DNA from: Phyllobacterium lublinensis
GTDB lineage: Bacteria; Pseudomonadota; Alphaproteobacteria; Rhizobiales; Rhizobiaceae
Length of the DNA: 64,000 nt
Direction of reading: 5' to 3'
Assembly: GCF_020164435.1 (NCBI RefSeq)
Contig: NZ_JAIUDQ010000008.1
Span: forward strand, 1 to 64,000
In this document: in pieces, positions 1-8,546 of the stretch
Layout: each line of letters begins with the position of its first letter
Position numbering within the stretch: the stretch's first letter is position 1
Notes under the pieces: generated by a model
The model's input: the letters and a program-made list of their open reading frames with translations, nothing else
Databases searched by the model: none
Told to the model about the DNA's origin: nothing
Program-made: the position numbers and the translations under genes

Positions 1-936
1 GGCGAATGTCACAGCCGTCGTGTTGGCGCCGCAAACCACGACAGCCACACGCTCGTCGGCCGCGGGAACGAATTTCCCGGTCAGAAGCGCGGCAAAGGCC
101 GCCGCACCTCCGGGCTCTGTCACGATGCGGACCTTGTCCCACAGCGCTGCCTGCGCCGCGCGGATATCGTCATCGGAGACGAGCAGCGAATGCGCCACGA
201 AAGCCTGGGCAATCGGGAACATCAGCGTGCCGACGCGTCTGGGCGCCAGCGAATCGGAGGCAATACCTTCCGTAGGGGAATCGACCGGTTCGCCGGCGGC
301 CAATGCACGGTGCAGGGTCGGTGCGCCTTGGGGCTCGACCGCCACGATTTTTATCCGGCCACCGAACCATGCGGCGATGCCGCCGATCAGGCCGCCGCCG
401 CCCACCGCGACCAGCAGCGTCGTGACATCCGGCACATCGGCCTCGATCTCGGCCCCCAATGTGCCCTGTCCGAGCAGGGTTTCGGGCTGGTCATAGGCAT
501 GGATAGCAAGGGCGCCGCTCGCATTGGCGAAGTCCTCGCTGACCGCCAGCGCATCGGCATAGCGGTCACCGCCCATAACGAGTTTGGCGCCGTAATCGCG
601 GATGCGCTGCGCCTTGGTCGGGGAGGTGACCGCCGGGACGTATATCGTGGCGGTCACGCCGAGGCGCATCGCCGCATAGGCGACGGCGGCGCCATGATTG
701 CCGCCGGATGCCGCGACAACGCCTGCCGGCGGAATGGGCCTGGTCAGGAGATTGGTGAAGGCGCCGCGCGCCTTGAACGAGCCCGAATGCTGCAGGCATT
801 CCAGCTTGAGATCGACCCTGTGGTTCGCAAGACCGAAATCACCAAGGTCGATGCCGAGGACGGGCGTATGGCGGATATGCGGCCGGATCAACCGTTCGAT
901 GCGGGTTATCCGTTCGGGCGTGATCGCAATGGACAT
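1..936 (-). CDS. PLP-dependent threonine/serine dehydratase-like enzyme (3' end cut by window edge)
   Basis: The reverse strand reads open from ATG at 936 to the window edge, 312 codons with no stop, so the C-terminus lies outside. It is a fold-type II PLP enzyme: the Schiff-base lysine is in SGSFKARGA (about residue 50), followed by the substrate loop ASGGNHG and the glycine-rich phosphate-binding loop VGGGGLIGG. The family deaminates threonine or serine to 2-oxo acids and ammonia; related members act on hydroxy-amino acids such as hydroxyectoine-derived compounds or 3-hydroxyaspartate. No ACT regulatory domain is visible in the part present, and the length fits the short catabolic type (about 320 residues). 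The exact substrate cannot be decided. It is transcribed away from the sugar operon that begins at 1417, so it belongs to another unit. Confidence 0.85.
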   Translation of the reverse strand, partial: MSIAITPERITRIERLIRPHIRHTPVLGIDLGDFGLANHRVDLKLECLQHSGSFKARGAFTNLLTRPIPPAGVVAASGGNHGAAVAYAAMRLGVTATIYVPAVTSPTKAQRIRDYGAKLVMGGDRYADALAVSEDFANASGALAIHAYDQPETLLGQGTLGAEIEADVPDVTTLLVAVGGGGLIGGIAAWFGGRIKIVAVEPQGAPTLHRALAAGEPVDSPTEGIASDSLAPRRVGTLMFPIAQAFVAHSLLVSDDDIRAAQAALWDKVRIVTEPGGAAAFAALLTGKFVPAADERVAVVVCGANTTAVTFA

Positions 937-1416
937 TGGATACTCGCAGATTGAGGACCAGGGCGTGCCCGGAGGTTGTGAGCACGCAATCGGACTGAGA
1001 TGTTATGGGGCCTTGTTTCCGGACACAAGGAGCAGGCCCCCGCAGAATCCTGGGGTGCTCTCGATGCCCTGCCGCGATCCGCGCGGCATGGGAACAGGCC
1101 ACATCTGCGGGAATGCCACATGGTCGGAGCCGCTGTATCGACGCCCTTTTTTGGTCAGCGCTCGCCGCGCAATACACGCCTTCTCCCGACCGCGGTGCAT
1201 CTGGCATTTCTCAGCAATCATCAATTTTTACAAATGGAACCATACGCTTATCGCCATTCGTCGGCCGCACACCCGGAACATCCACGAACCCATCACGCCA
1301 TTTTGAAATCGACGCGTTGACAGCAAAAAGAAGTTCTGGTTATCTGATTTTACAAATGAGCAATAATTGCACTTTTGTTGATTTGCCGAAACCGTGAGTC
1401 ATTGGGGAGGAAAACC
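937..1416. promoter_or_regulatory. Divergent intergenic region, promoter of the sugar operon
   Basis: This 480-base gap separates the dehydratase gene (minus) from the binding protein gene (plus). Short open frames here lack ribosome sites and family features, so I see no gene. Its AT-rich last 200 bases hold an exact 11-base direct repeat TTTTACAAATG at 1226-1236 and 1348-1358, and an inverted repeat at 1353-1377. These are the likely control sites of the downstream operon. Confidence 0.5.
1353..1377. promoter_or_regulatory. Inverted repeat, candidate operator for the SorC-type regulator
   Basis: The perfect core GCAATAATTGC (1360-1370) is flanked by CAAA on the left and TTTG on the right, giving 10 of 12 symmetrical positions around 1365. 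It lies 40 bases before the start of the binding protein gene and partly overlaps the second copy of the TTTTACAAATG repeat. A SorC-family regulator is encoded in the same operon at 5056-6060. That this is its binding site is inference. Confidence 0.5.
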
Positions 1417-2412
1417 ATGCTCAACCGCCGCCACATTCTGTCGAGATTTGCCTTTGCCGTATCCGCACTGTCCATGGCCGCAGGGCTCGGAATGGCCATG
1501 CCTGCCGCCAATGCCGAGGGCCTGAAGATCGGCTTCAGCCAGGTGACGCTGCAGTCGCCATTCTATGTGCAATTGAAGACTGGCGCCGAGGCGGCTGCCA
1601 AGGCCGGCGGCGATACCCTGGTGTTTCTGGACGCCAACGGCGATGTCAGCAAGCAGAACAATGATATCCAGGACCTGATCACGCAGGGTGTGAATGCCCT
1701 TATCATCAATCCGGTCAATCCCGACGCGGTCGTTCCCTCGCTCGAGGCCGCCGTCGCCGCCGGCATCCCGGTCATTACAGTCGACCGCAGCGTAAATGGC
1801 ACCGGGGTCACCGCCCATGTCGGGCGCGACAACAAGAAAATGGGCCAGATGGTCGGCGAAGCGGTCGCCGCGCGGCTGAAAGCCGATGGCGTCGAAAAGG
1901 CCAAGATCATCGAGATCCAGGGCGATGCCGGGGGTGCGGTGATGATGGATCGCCGCGACGGGTTCCATAAGGCGCTTGAAGGCTCGGGCCACGCCATCGT
2001 CGAGGGGCCTTATGCTGAATACATCCGGGCCAATGCCGTCACCGCCATGCAGGACCTGCTCCAGGCCAATCCCGACGTCAAGGTCGTCTATGCCCATAAT
2101 GACGACATGGCCCTCGGCGCGCTGCAGGTGCTGAAGGAAAACAACCGCAATGATGTGTTGGTCGCGGGCGTCGACGGGCTATCCGAAGCATTGACCATCA
2201 TCGCCGAGGGCGGCAACTACATTGCCTCGGCGCTGAATGACCCGAAATATCTCGGCGACGTGACGATCCAGGTCGCTCGTGAAGCCGCGGCGAAAAAGGA
2301 CGTATCGAAATTCGTTGACGCCGGCTCGACCCTCGTGACGTCGAAGAATGTTGCCGAATTCCCGCGCGAAGGTCTTTTTGCCGAGTATCGCCCGCAGGTT
2401 CTCGACCAGTAG
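1417..2412 (+). CDS. Periplasmic sugar-binding protein of a ribose-type ABC importer
   Basis: A 331-residue solute receptor (Peripla_BP_4/RbsB type) that would capture a sugar or polyol in the periplasm and deliver it to the permease at 7533-8546. The start at 1417 is preceded by GGGGAGG at a good distance. Residues 1-31 form a signal peptide (RRHILSRFAF, a hydrophobic run, then ANAEG). The mature part begins LKIGFSQ and keeps family features: NDIQDLITQGVNALIINPVN, then VITVDRSV, VGRDNKKMG, and the hinge strand VYAHNDDMALGAL, followed by VAGVDG. The N-terminal RR could suggest Tat export but the motif is incomplete. First gene of an operon that runs to 11957. The ligand cannot be read from sequence; the catabolic genes suggest a polyol or deoxy sugar. 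Confidence 0.9.
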   Translation: MLNRRHILSRFAFAVSALSMAAGLGMAMPAANAEGLKIGFSQVTLQSPFYVQLKTGAEAAAKAGGDTLVFLDANGDVSKQNNDIQDLITQGVNALIINPVNPDAVVPSLEAAVAAGIPVITVDRSVNGTGVTAHVGRDNKKMGQMVGEAVAARLKADGVEKAKIIEIQGDAGGAVMMDRRDGFHKALEGSGHAIVEGPYAEYIRANAVTAMQDLLQANPDVKVVYAHNDDMALGALQVLKENNRNDVLVAGVDGLSEALTIIAEGGNYIASALNDPKYLGDVTIQVAREAAAKKDVSKFVDAGSTLVTSKNVAEFPREGLFAEYRPQVLDQ

Positions 2413-2487
2413 GTCACCTCCCGAGACCGCGGGGCAGGGCACATCCTGTCCCGCGTCTTGTCAGACTTTCCATTCAAGGACCCGTTC

Positions 2488-3510
2488 ATGCGCGCAGCAG
2501 TGCTCTATGCCCCCGGCGATATTCGCCTTCAAGATGTTCCCGCCCCGCAAGCTATAGAAGGCCACGTCATCGTGCGCGTAGCATCGGTCGGCGTATGCGG
2601 ATCGGATATGCCGCGCATGCTGATCAAGGGCGCACACCGGATGCCGCTCATCTGCGGTCACGAATTTTCGGGTCACATCACCGAGATCGGCGAGGGTGTC
2701 GACGGTTTTGAAATTGGCGAACTTGTTGCCATTCCGCCCATGCTGCCCTGCTTCAAATGCGACCAGTGCCAGAAGGGCCAGTTCTCGCGGTGCAGGGATT
2801 ATGATTATTTCGGCTCGCGCCGCGATGGCGCCTATGCGGAATATGTCTGCGTTCCGGTTGCCAACCTGCTCAAGACGCCGGAGGGCATCGATCCGCGAGC
2901 CGTCGCCATGACCGACCCCGCCTCCATTGCATTGCACGCCATCTGGAAGGCGGGCGGCATCGGCATGGGCCAGCGCGGCGGCGTCATCGGCTGCGGACCG
3001 ATTGGTCTGTTTGCCATCCAATGGATGAAGCTTATGGGCGCAAGCGAGGTGGTCGCCATCGATGTCTCCGAGGAGAAACTGGCCATGGCCCGCCGGGCCG
3101 GGGCGAAGCACACATTCCTTGCGGGCGCGGATATTCCGCCAGACCTTTTGTGCGATACGATCATCGAGGCGGCGGGCCATCCTTCATCGATCAACACGGC
3201 AGCAAAGCTTGCGGCACCGAGCGGCCATGTCGTCTTCATCGGTATACCGGTTGCCGAAGTTACGCTCGACAACAGGACGTTCCAGCATTTCCTGCGCCAG
3301 GAGGTTTCCCTCCACGGATCGTGGAATTCCTTCGGCGCACCCTATCCCGGACCGCAATGGACCGTGACCCTGGAGAAGCTGGGCTCCGGCGAGCTTGAAT
3401 GGGAGTTCATGATCACCCATGATCTCGATCTTGCCGAACTGCCGGGCATGTTCGAAAAGTTCAGGACCGACCGGTCGATGTTCTTTTCGAAAGTGATGTT
3501 CCGTCCATAA
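2488..3510 (+). CDS. Zinc-dependent polyol dehydrogenase, GatD/sorbitol dehydrogenase-like
   Basis: A 340-residue medium-chain dehydrogenase that should oxidise a secondary alcohol of a polyol or polyol phosphate with NAD(P)+. Catalytic zinc ligands are visible in GVCGSD and GHEFSG; the four structural-zinc cysteines are in CFKCDQCQKGQFSRC; the Rossmann loop is IGCGPIGL. The stretch YDYFGSRRDGAYAEYV strongly resembles galactitol-1-phosphate dehydrogenases. I chose ATG 2488 because AAGGA lies seven bases upstream; a TTG at 2458 is open but has no ribosome site and adds residues absent from the family. It sits between the binding protein and the FGGY kinase genes, so the two enzymes probably act in sequence, with kinase before or after oxidation undecided. 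Confidence 0.88.
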   Translation: MRAAVLYAPGDIRLQDVPAPQAIEGHVIVRVASVGVCGSDMPRMLIKGAHRMPLICGHEFSGHITEIGEGVDGFEIGELVAIPPMLPCFKCDQCQKGQFSRCRDYDYFGSRRDGAYAEYVCVPVANLLKTPEGIDPRAVAMTDPASIALHAIWKAGGIGMGQRGGVIGCGPIGLFAIQWMKLMGASEVVAIDVSEEKLAMARRAGAKHTFLAGADIPPDLLCDTIIEAAGHPSSINTAAKLAAPSGHVVFIGIPVAEVTLDNRTFQHFLRQEVSLHGSWNSFGAPYPGPQWTVTLEKLGSGELEWEFMITHDLDLAELPGMFEKFRTDRSMFFSKVMFRP

Positions 3511-3538
3511 CCGGGCGGAACGGGAGGAGCCGTAAAAA

Positions 3539-5059
3539 ATGTCACTTGTCCTGAACTTCGATCTTGGCACGGGAGGTGTCAGGGCTGGAGTTTACGATGT
3601 GGAGCGCAGAATCATGCTCTCCCTGTCGGAAGCCAGTTACAATACCAGCTATCCGCGCGCCGGATGGGCGGAGCAGCAGCCCGAAGAATGGTGGAGCGCG
3701 CTTTTGACGGCCGGCCGCAATGCGGTCGCGCAATGCGGGTCGGGCGAAATCGCTTCCGTCTGCGTTGCCACGACCGCGTCATCGGTGGTGATCTGCGACA
3801 GGCAAAGCAAGCCGCTCTATCCGGCCATCCTCTGGATGGATTGCCGCGCCAGCAAGGAGGCTCGCGCCACTGAGAGCGTGGAACATCCGGTCATGGCCTA
3901 TAGCGGCGGCGGTGATGCCGTCGAATGGCTGGTCCCTAAGGCCATGTGGCTGGCGCAAAATGAACCGGCGATCTTCGCCAGGGCCGATATCATCGGCGAG
4001 GCCCTGGACTTCATCAATTACCGGCTGTGCGGCATGTGGGTCGGTTCGCGCATGAATGCTGCCTGCAAATGGAACTACGATTCGAAGAATGCCGCCTTCG
4101 TTCCGGAAATCTACCGCGCACTCGGCATCCCCGAGCTGCAGCACAAGCTGCCGCAACCCATCGTGCCGGTCGGGGACGCTATCGGCAATCTGCTGCCGGA
4201 GGTGGCTGCAGCGCTCGGCATCACCACCCCTGCCATCGTCGCGCAGGGCGGCATCGATGCTCATATCGGTGTTCTTGGTGCGGGCACGGTTGCCGCCGGC
4301 GGGATGCTGATCATCGGGGGCACGTCGGTCGTCCATCTGACGCATCTGGAAGAACAGGGCGATGTCAGCGGATTCTGGGGACCCTATCCCAATGCCCTCG
4401 TGGACGGGTTGTGGCTGGTCGAAGCCGGCCAGGTATCGGCAGGCTCGATTCTCAACTGGTTCAGCCAGAAGCTTTTCGGGCTCGACGAGCAGGGTCACGC
4501 GGCATTGATCCGCGAGGCCGCGAGTTTGCGGAACCGCAGCCCCGGACTGCTGACCCTCGACTACTGGATGGGTAACCGCACGCCTTATCGCGACGCGGAC
4601 CTGAGGGGTGCGATCCTCGGACTGTCGCTCGGCCATGATCGCGCCGATGTCTATGCGTCGGCGGTCGACTCGATCGCCCTCGGATCCGCCAATGTCGTGG
4701 CCGTTCTCGAAGACCGCGGCGTTGCCGTCGAGCGCATTGTGATTGCCGGCGGCATCTGCAAGAACGCCCTTTGGCTTCAGGCCACCGTCGACGCCCTTGG
4801 CAGAGCGGTCCATGTGGCCCATGACGATAACCTTTCGCTGATCGGTACGGCCGTCTGTTCGGCTCACGCCCTTGGCCTTTTTCCCGACCTGATCGCGGCA
4901 TCGGAGGCATGTGCCGCACCGACCAGGGAACTCATACCCGAATCGGGGCGGGCGGGGCGCTATCGGGAGATGATGGAACTCTATAGAGATGCAACGGAAA
5001 CACTCACGCCGGTGCTTCACGCGTTGAGTGTCCGGCAGATGGCGGGGGCAGAACGATGA
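3539..5059 (+). CDS. FGGY-family carbohydrate kinase (xylulokinase-like)
   Basis: A 506-residue kinase of the sugar kinase/Hsp70/actin fold, which transfers the ATP phosphate to a ketose or polyol. The N-terminal phosphate loop LNFDLGTGGVRAGVYD is clear, as is PAILWMDCRAS. The catalytic aspartate lies near AQGGIDAHIGVLGAG, and the C-terminal FGGY_C domain shows VIAGGICKNALWLQATVDALG. GGAGG stands nine bases before ATG 3539. Members act on xylulose, ribulose, glycerol, erythritol or ribitol; the sequence does not tell which. Notably the operon has this type rather than a PfkB-type deoxyribokinase, although a DeoC aldolase follows. Its stop overlaps the next gene by four bases (ATGA), implying coupled translation. 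Confidence 0.9.
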   Translation: MSLVLNFDLGTGGVRAGVYDVERRIMLSLSEASYNTSYPRAGWAEQQPEEWWSALLTAGRNAVAQCGSGEIASVCVATTASSVVICDRQSKPLYPAILWMDCRASKEARATESVEHPVMAYSGGGDAVEWLVPKAMWLAQNEPAIFARADIIGEALDFINYRLCGMWVGSRMNAACKWNYDSKNAAFVPEIYRALGIPELQHKLPQPIVPVGDAIGNLLPEVAAALGITTPAIVAQGGIDAHIGVLGAGTVAAGGMLIIGGTSVVHLTHLEEQGDVSGFWGPYPNALVDGLWLVEAGQVSAGSILNWFSQKLFGLDEQGHAALIREAASLRNRSPGLLTLDYWMGNRTPYRDADLRGAILGLSLGHDRADVYASAVDSIALGSANVVAVLEDRGVAVERIVIAGGICKNALWLQATVDALGRAVHVAHDDNLSLIGTAVCSAHALGLFPDLIAASEACAAPTRELIPESGRAGRYREMMELYRDATETLTPVLHALSVRQMAGAER

Positions 5060-6060
5060 ACGATGCAAGACTAAATCCATCCGTCCGCCTTCCGTCCGAT
5101 GAGCAGCGTGAGCATCTCATGGTGCGCGTTGCCAAGCTCTACTATGATCTCGAGCGAACGCAGAGCGAGATTGCGACGGAACTAGGCCTGACCCGCTGGC
5201 AGGTGGGCCGCCTTTTGACCGAAGCCAAGGAGCTCGGTGTCGTGCGCATCGAAATCACGCCGAGGGCCTATCGCAGGACGGAACTGGAAGTAAGGCTCCA
5301 GCAGGAATACGGCCTGAAGGATGCCATCGTGGTCCCCTCGGGCGGCACGACGGATTCGGCGCTGCTGATGGAAAGTGTCGCGCAGGCCGCTGCCAGATAT
5401 CTTGCCGGGCTCAACCCGAAGCCCGAGCTGGTCGGCGTCTCGTGGGGCCGCACCATGTCGGCGGTCGCGCGGTTCCTGCCTGGCAACTGGAACCCTGGCG
5501 TGCATGTGGTTCTGGTCAACGGATCGACCAATCTCCGCTCGACGGCGACCCATACGAGTGCCGTTGCCGAAGAGTTTGCCAAGGCAGGCAATGGTTCGGC
5601 AACGCTCCTTCCCGTTCCGGCAATCGTTGGCAAGAAGAGCACGCGCGAAGTACTCGAGGAAGACCCGATCATCGAACGCGTGCTGACCCTGGCCAAGCGG
5701 GCCGAAGTGGTCTGCTTCGGCATGGGCGGCATTACGCATGAGTCGGTACTGCTCAGCTCTGGCTATCTCGACGAAGCCGATATCGACCGGCTGAAGGATG
5801 CGGGTGCCGTAGGCGACATACTCGGCCGTTTCGTGGATCGCGACGGCAGGATCGTCGATACGGCCATCGATGACCGGACCGTCGGTCTACGCCTGGATTT
5901 CCTCAAGTCAAAGCCGTGGTCGATCGGAGTCGTTGCGGGTGAGGAAAAGCTCCAGATCGCCGTGTCCGCCCTGAAGGCCGGTTATGTATCCGTCATCGTT
6001 ACCGATGAAGCGACCGCCCGTTACGCGCTTGGGATTGGAGGCTCAGAAGATGGCGAATGA
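5056..6060 (+). CDS. SorC/DeoR-type transcriptional regulator with sugar-binding domain
   Basis: A 334-residue regulator. Residues about 15-70 hold an HTH (LYYDLERTQSEIATELGLTRWQVGRLLTEAKELGVVRIEI) as in SorC, DeoR-like and EryD proteins. The remainder is the SorC sugar-binding domain, with VGVSWGRTMSAVA, VVCFGMGGI, GAVGDILGRFVDRDG and the C-terminal GVVAGEEKLQIAVSALKAGYVSVIVTDEATA. Such proteins sense a phosphorylated sugar and act as repressor or activator of their own operon. The start overlaps the kinase stop. A regulator inside the operon rather than beside it implies autoregulation; the inverted repeat at 1353-1377 is the obvious candidate site. Confidence 0.9.
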   Translation: MNDARLNPSVRLPSDEQREHLMVRVAKLYYDLERTQSEIATELGLTRWQVGRLLTEAKELGVVRIEITPRAYRRTELEVRLQQEYGLKDAIVVPSGGTTDSALLMESVAQAAARYLAGLNPKPELVGVSWGRTMSAVARFLPGNWNPGVHVVLVNGSTNLRSTATHTSAVAEEFAKAGNGSATLLPVPAIVGKKSTREVLEEDPIIERVLTLAKRAEVVCFGMGGITHESVLLSSGYLDEADIDRLKDAGAVGDILGRFVDRDGRIVDTAIDDRTVGLRLDFLKSKPWSIGVVAGEEKLQIAVSALKAGYVSVIVTDEATARYALGIGGSEDGE

Positions 6061-7546
6061 TGTCCTGACCGTCGAGCGCGTCTCCAAGATATTCATGCCC
6101 AACATTGTTGCGCTGGAGTCCGCGTCGCTGAACGTGCGGGCAGGAGAAGTCCATTGCCTGCTGGGCGCCAATGGTGCGGGCAAGTCAACCCTGCTCAAGA
6201 TCATTGCTGGTGCATTTCGACCAACGGATGGCGTATTGCTGCTGGACGGCGTACCGGTCGAGCTGCGCTCGCCGGCGGAAGCGGCCCGCCTTGGTATTTC
6301 GATGATCTATCAGGAGCTTGATCTGGTCCCGCAATTGACGGTCGAGCAAAACCTCTTCCTCGGCCACGCGCCAGGCAAGTTCGGTCTCATCGATCACAAG
6401 GAGCGGCGGCGCAGGTCGAGCGAGGCACTGAGGCGGGTCGGCGCCGGATTCTCGCCGGATGCGCGGGTGGAAACGCTCTCCGTAGCCAACCAGCAACTGA
6501 CCGCCATCGCGCGGTCGCTGACCATGGATGCCAAGATCATCATCATGGATGAGCCATCGGCGTCGCTCAACGAGACCGAACTCGAGAGCGTGTTCGAGGT
6601 CATCCGCGATCTCGTCCGGCACGGCGTCGCCATCCTCTATGTCAGCCATCGGCTCGGTGAGCTTCGCGAGATTGGTGATCGCGTCACGGTGCTTCGGGGT
6701 GGTAAGACCATCGATACGTTCGACGTTGCGAGCACTGGCGACGAGGCACTCGTGGAAGCGATCATCGGCAAGGAGCGCTCCCTGATCGAGCGCAAGACCC
6801 GCAAGCCGGTCACCGGAAAAGTGGCGCTGCATGTCAACCGTCTGCGGGGAGCCGAGGGCCTCGATATCGCCGGTCTTGAAGTGCGGTGGGGCGAGGTCGT
6901 CGGTCTGACGGGTCTCAACGGAGCCGGCCGCACCTCATTCCTGAAGTCGCTGTTCGGTGCAAACAGTTTTGAAGGCGATATCGTATTGGAGGACAAGTCC
7001 TTTCATCCGCGCCATCCGGCACACGCCATCCGTCGCGGCATTGGTCTGGTGCCGGAAAGCCGCAAGACCGAGGGCCTTATCCTTCATGCCCCGATTTACA
7101 AGAATGCAACCTTGCCATCCATGAACCGGAGCTGGCTGACGCGCCATTCCCTGCAAAAACAGCGAACGGCACCGGTCCTGGAAAGCCTTTCCACCAAGTA
7201 TGGCAAGGCCGAGCAGGCGGTGGTCCAGCTTTCGGGCGGCAATCAGCAGAAGGTCGTCCTGGCGAAATGGATTATCAACGGCGCGCGCATCCTGCTGCTC
7301 GATGAGCCGAGCCGCGGGCTCGACATCGGCGCCAAGGCCGACCTTTACAACCTCGTCGATCAGCTAGCCGAAGGCGGCGCTGCAGTCATTGTCGCCAGCA
7401 GTGAGCTGGAGGAGCTTTATGCCGCTTGCGATGCCATCTGGGTCTTCCACGAAGGACGCAATATCGGCAGGTACGATCCATCCGTCACCGACCGCGATAC
7501 GATATTGCGGGCCACAATTCTGGGTGAAAATCATGTCCAACTCTGA
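6050..7546 (+). CDS. Sugar ABC transporter ATP-binding protein, RbsA type
   Basis: A 498-residue ATPase with two nucleotide-binding domains in one chain, typical of ribose-type importers. Domain 1 has Walker A GANGAGKST and Walker B IIIMDEPSASL; its signature region reads SVANQQLTAIAR, weaker than usual. Domain 2 has the degenerate Walker A region GLNGAGRTS, then LSGGNQQKVVLAKW and ILLLDEPSRGLD. Only one of the two sites is therefore expected to be fully competent, as in the family. ATG 6050 is preceded by GGAGG and overlaps the end of the regulator gene by 11 bases; longer open frame upstream is the shadow of that gene. Partners are the permease at 7533 and the receptor at 1417. Confidence 0.92.
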   Translation: MANDVLTVERVSKIFMPNIVALESASLNVRAGEVHCLLGANGAGKSTLLKIIAGAFRPTDGVLLLDGVPVELRSPAEAARLGISMIYQELDLVPQLTVEQNLFLGHAPGKFGLIDHKERRRRSSEALRRVGAGFSPDARVETLSVANQQLTAIARSLTMDAKIIIMDEPSASLNETELESVFEVIRDLVRHGVAILYVSHRLGELREIGDRVTVLRGGKTIDTFDVASTGDEALVEAIIGKERSLIERKTRKPVTGKVALHVNRLRGAEGLDIAGLEVRWGEVVGLTGLNGAGRTSFLKSLFGANSFEGDIVLEDKSFHPRHPAHAIRRGIGLVPESRKTEGLILHAPIYKNATLPSMNRSWLTRHSLQKQRTAPVLESLSTKYGKAEQAVVQLSGGNQQKVVLAKWIINGARILLLDEPSRGLDIGAKADLYNLVDQLAEGGAAVIVASSELEELYAACDAIWVFHEGRNIGRYDPSVTDRDTILRATILGENHVQL

Positions 7547-8546
7547 AAGCGCACTGCCGTCGGTTCATGCGCACGCGCCGGGCCTCAGCAAACGTATCGC
7601 TGATCTGGCCATAGAATATAATTTCATCGTCATCTTCCTGGCGGTGGTGGTCATCGCCGCAACCCTGTCGGGTAATTTCCTGACCTTTACCAATATAGCC
7701 AATCTGTTCCAGCAGGCGGCCGTCGTGGGTGTGGTGGCGATCGGCATGACCTTTGTCATTCTCACCGGCAATATCGATTTGTCGGTTGGCAGCGTCGTGG
7801 CGCTTTGCGGCATGCTGGTGGCGACGCTGTTGTCGCAAGGGTATGATCCGTTCGTCGCGGTGGCGATTACTGCGCTTGCAGGCACGACCTGTGGCGCGGC
7901 CATGGGAGCGATCAGTGCACTCGCGCAGGTGCCGAGCTTCATTGTCACGCTGGCCGGGCTCGTCTCGTTTCGTGGTCTCACCTATCTTATGACGGACGGC
8001 GTCCCGGTCAGCGGGCTGCCGCAGGGATTTGCCGCGATCAGCTCGACGATGGTGCCAATCCTGCCGGGCTTCGCCATTTCTTCCATGGGGCTGATCTTCA
8101 TCGTCCTTTGCATCCTGGCAGGTTTGGTTCTGCGGTTCACGGTCTTCGGCGAATATGTATTTGCGACTGGCGGCAATCCCGAAGCGGCACGCCTGTCCGG
8201 CCTGCCAACGCGCCTGATCGTGACTGCGGTTTTCGCGGTGTCGGGCTTCATGGCAGCGCTCGGCGGAATTCTCTTGACCTCGCGTCTGCGCATCGGGCAG
8301 CCGACAGCAGCACAAGGGCTGGAGCTCGACGCGATTGCAGCGGTAGTGCTGGGCGGTACCAGCCTGTTTGGCGGGCGTGGGGGTGTCCTCGGCACCTTTT
8401 TTGCCGTGATGCTTCTCCAGGTACTTCGCAATATATTCAATCTTCTGGGGTTGGGCTCCTTCTACCAGATGACTGTAACCGGTATCATCATCGTTGCAGC
8501 CATCCTGCTCAATCGCTTTATAGATCATAGGAAGGGTCGGGGATGA
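7533..8546 (+). CDS. Sugar ABC transporter permease, RbsC type
   Basis: A 337-residue inner-membrane permease with about eight to ten hydrophobic helices. The family signature is plain: GMTFVILTGNIDLSVGSVVAL near residue 80, then EYVFATGGNPEAARLSGLP, and LELDAIAAVVLGGTSLFGGRGGVLGTF near the C-terminus. It would form the homodimeric channel through which the ligand enters. ATG 7533 gives a start with a hydrophilic N-tail of about 30 residues before the first helix and overlaps the ATPase gene by 14 bases. Its own stop overlaps the aldolase start (ATGA). Confidence 0.92.
   Translation: MSNSESALPSVHAHAPGLSKRIADLAIEYNFIVIFLAVVVIAATLSGNFLTFTNIANLFQQAAVVGVVAIGMTFVILTGNIDLSVGSVVALCGMLVATLLSQGYDPFVAVAITALAGTTCGAAMGAISALAQVPSFIVTLAGLVSFRGLTYLMTDGVPVSGLPQGFAAISSTMVPILPGFAISSMGLIFIVLCILAGLVLRFTVFGEYVFATGGNPEAARLSGLPTRLIVTAVFAVSGFMAALGGILLTSRLRIGQPTAAQGLELDAIAAVVLGGTSLFGGRGGVLGTFFAVMLLQVLRNIFNLLGLGSFYQMTVTGIIIVAAILLNRFIDHRKGRG

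Noticed and set aside
1000..1400. Several overlapping short open frames on both strands in the first intergenic region
   Set aside because: No ribosome sites, no recognisable motifs, and skewed composition typical of chance frames in GC-rich DNA.
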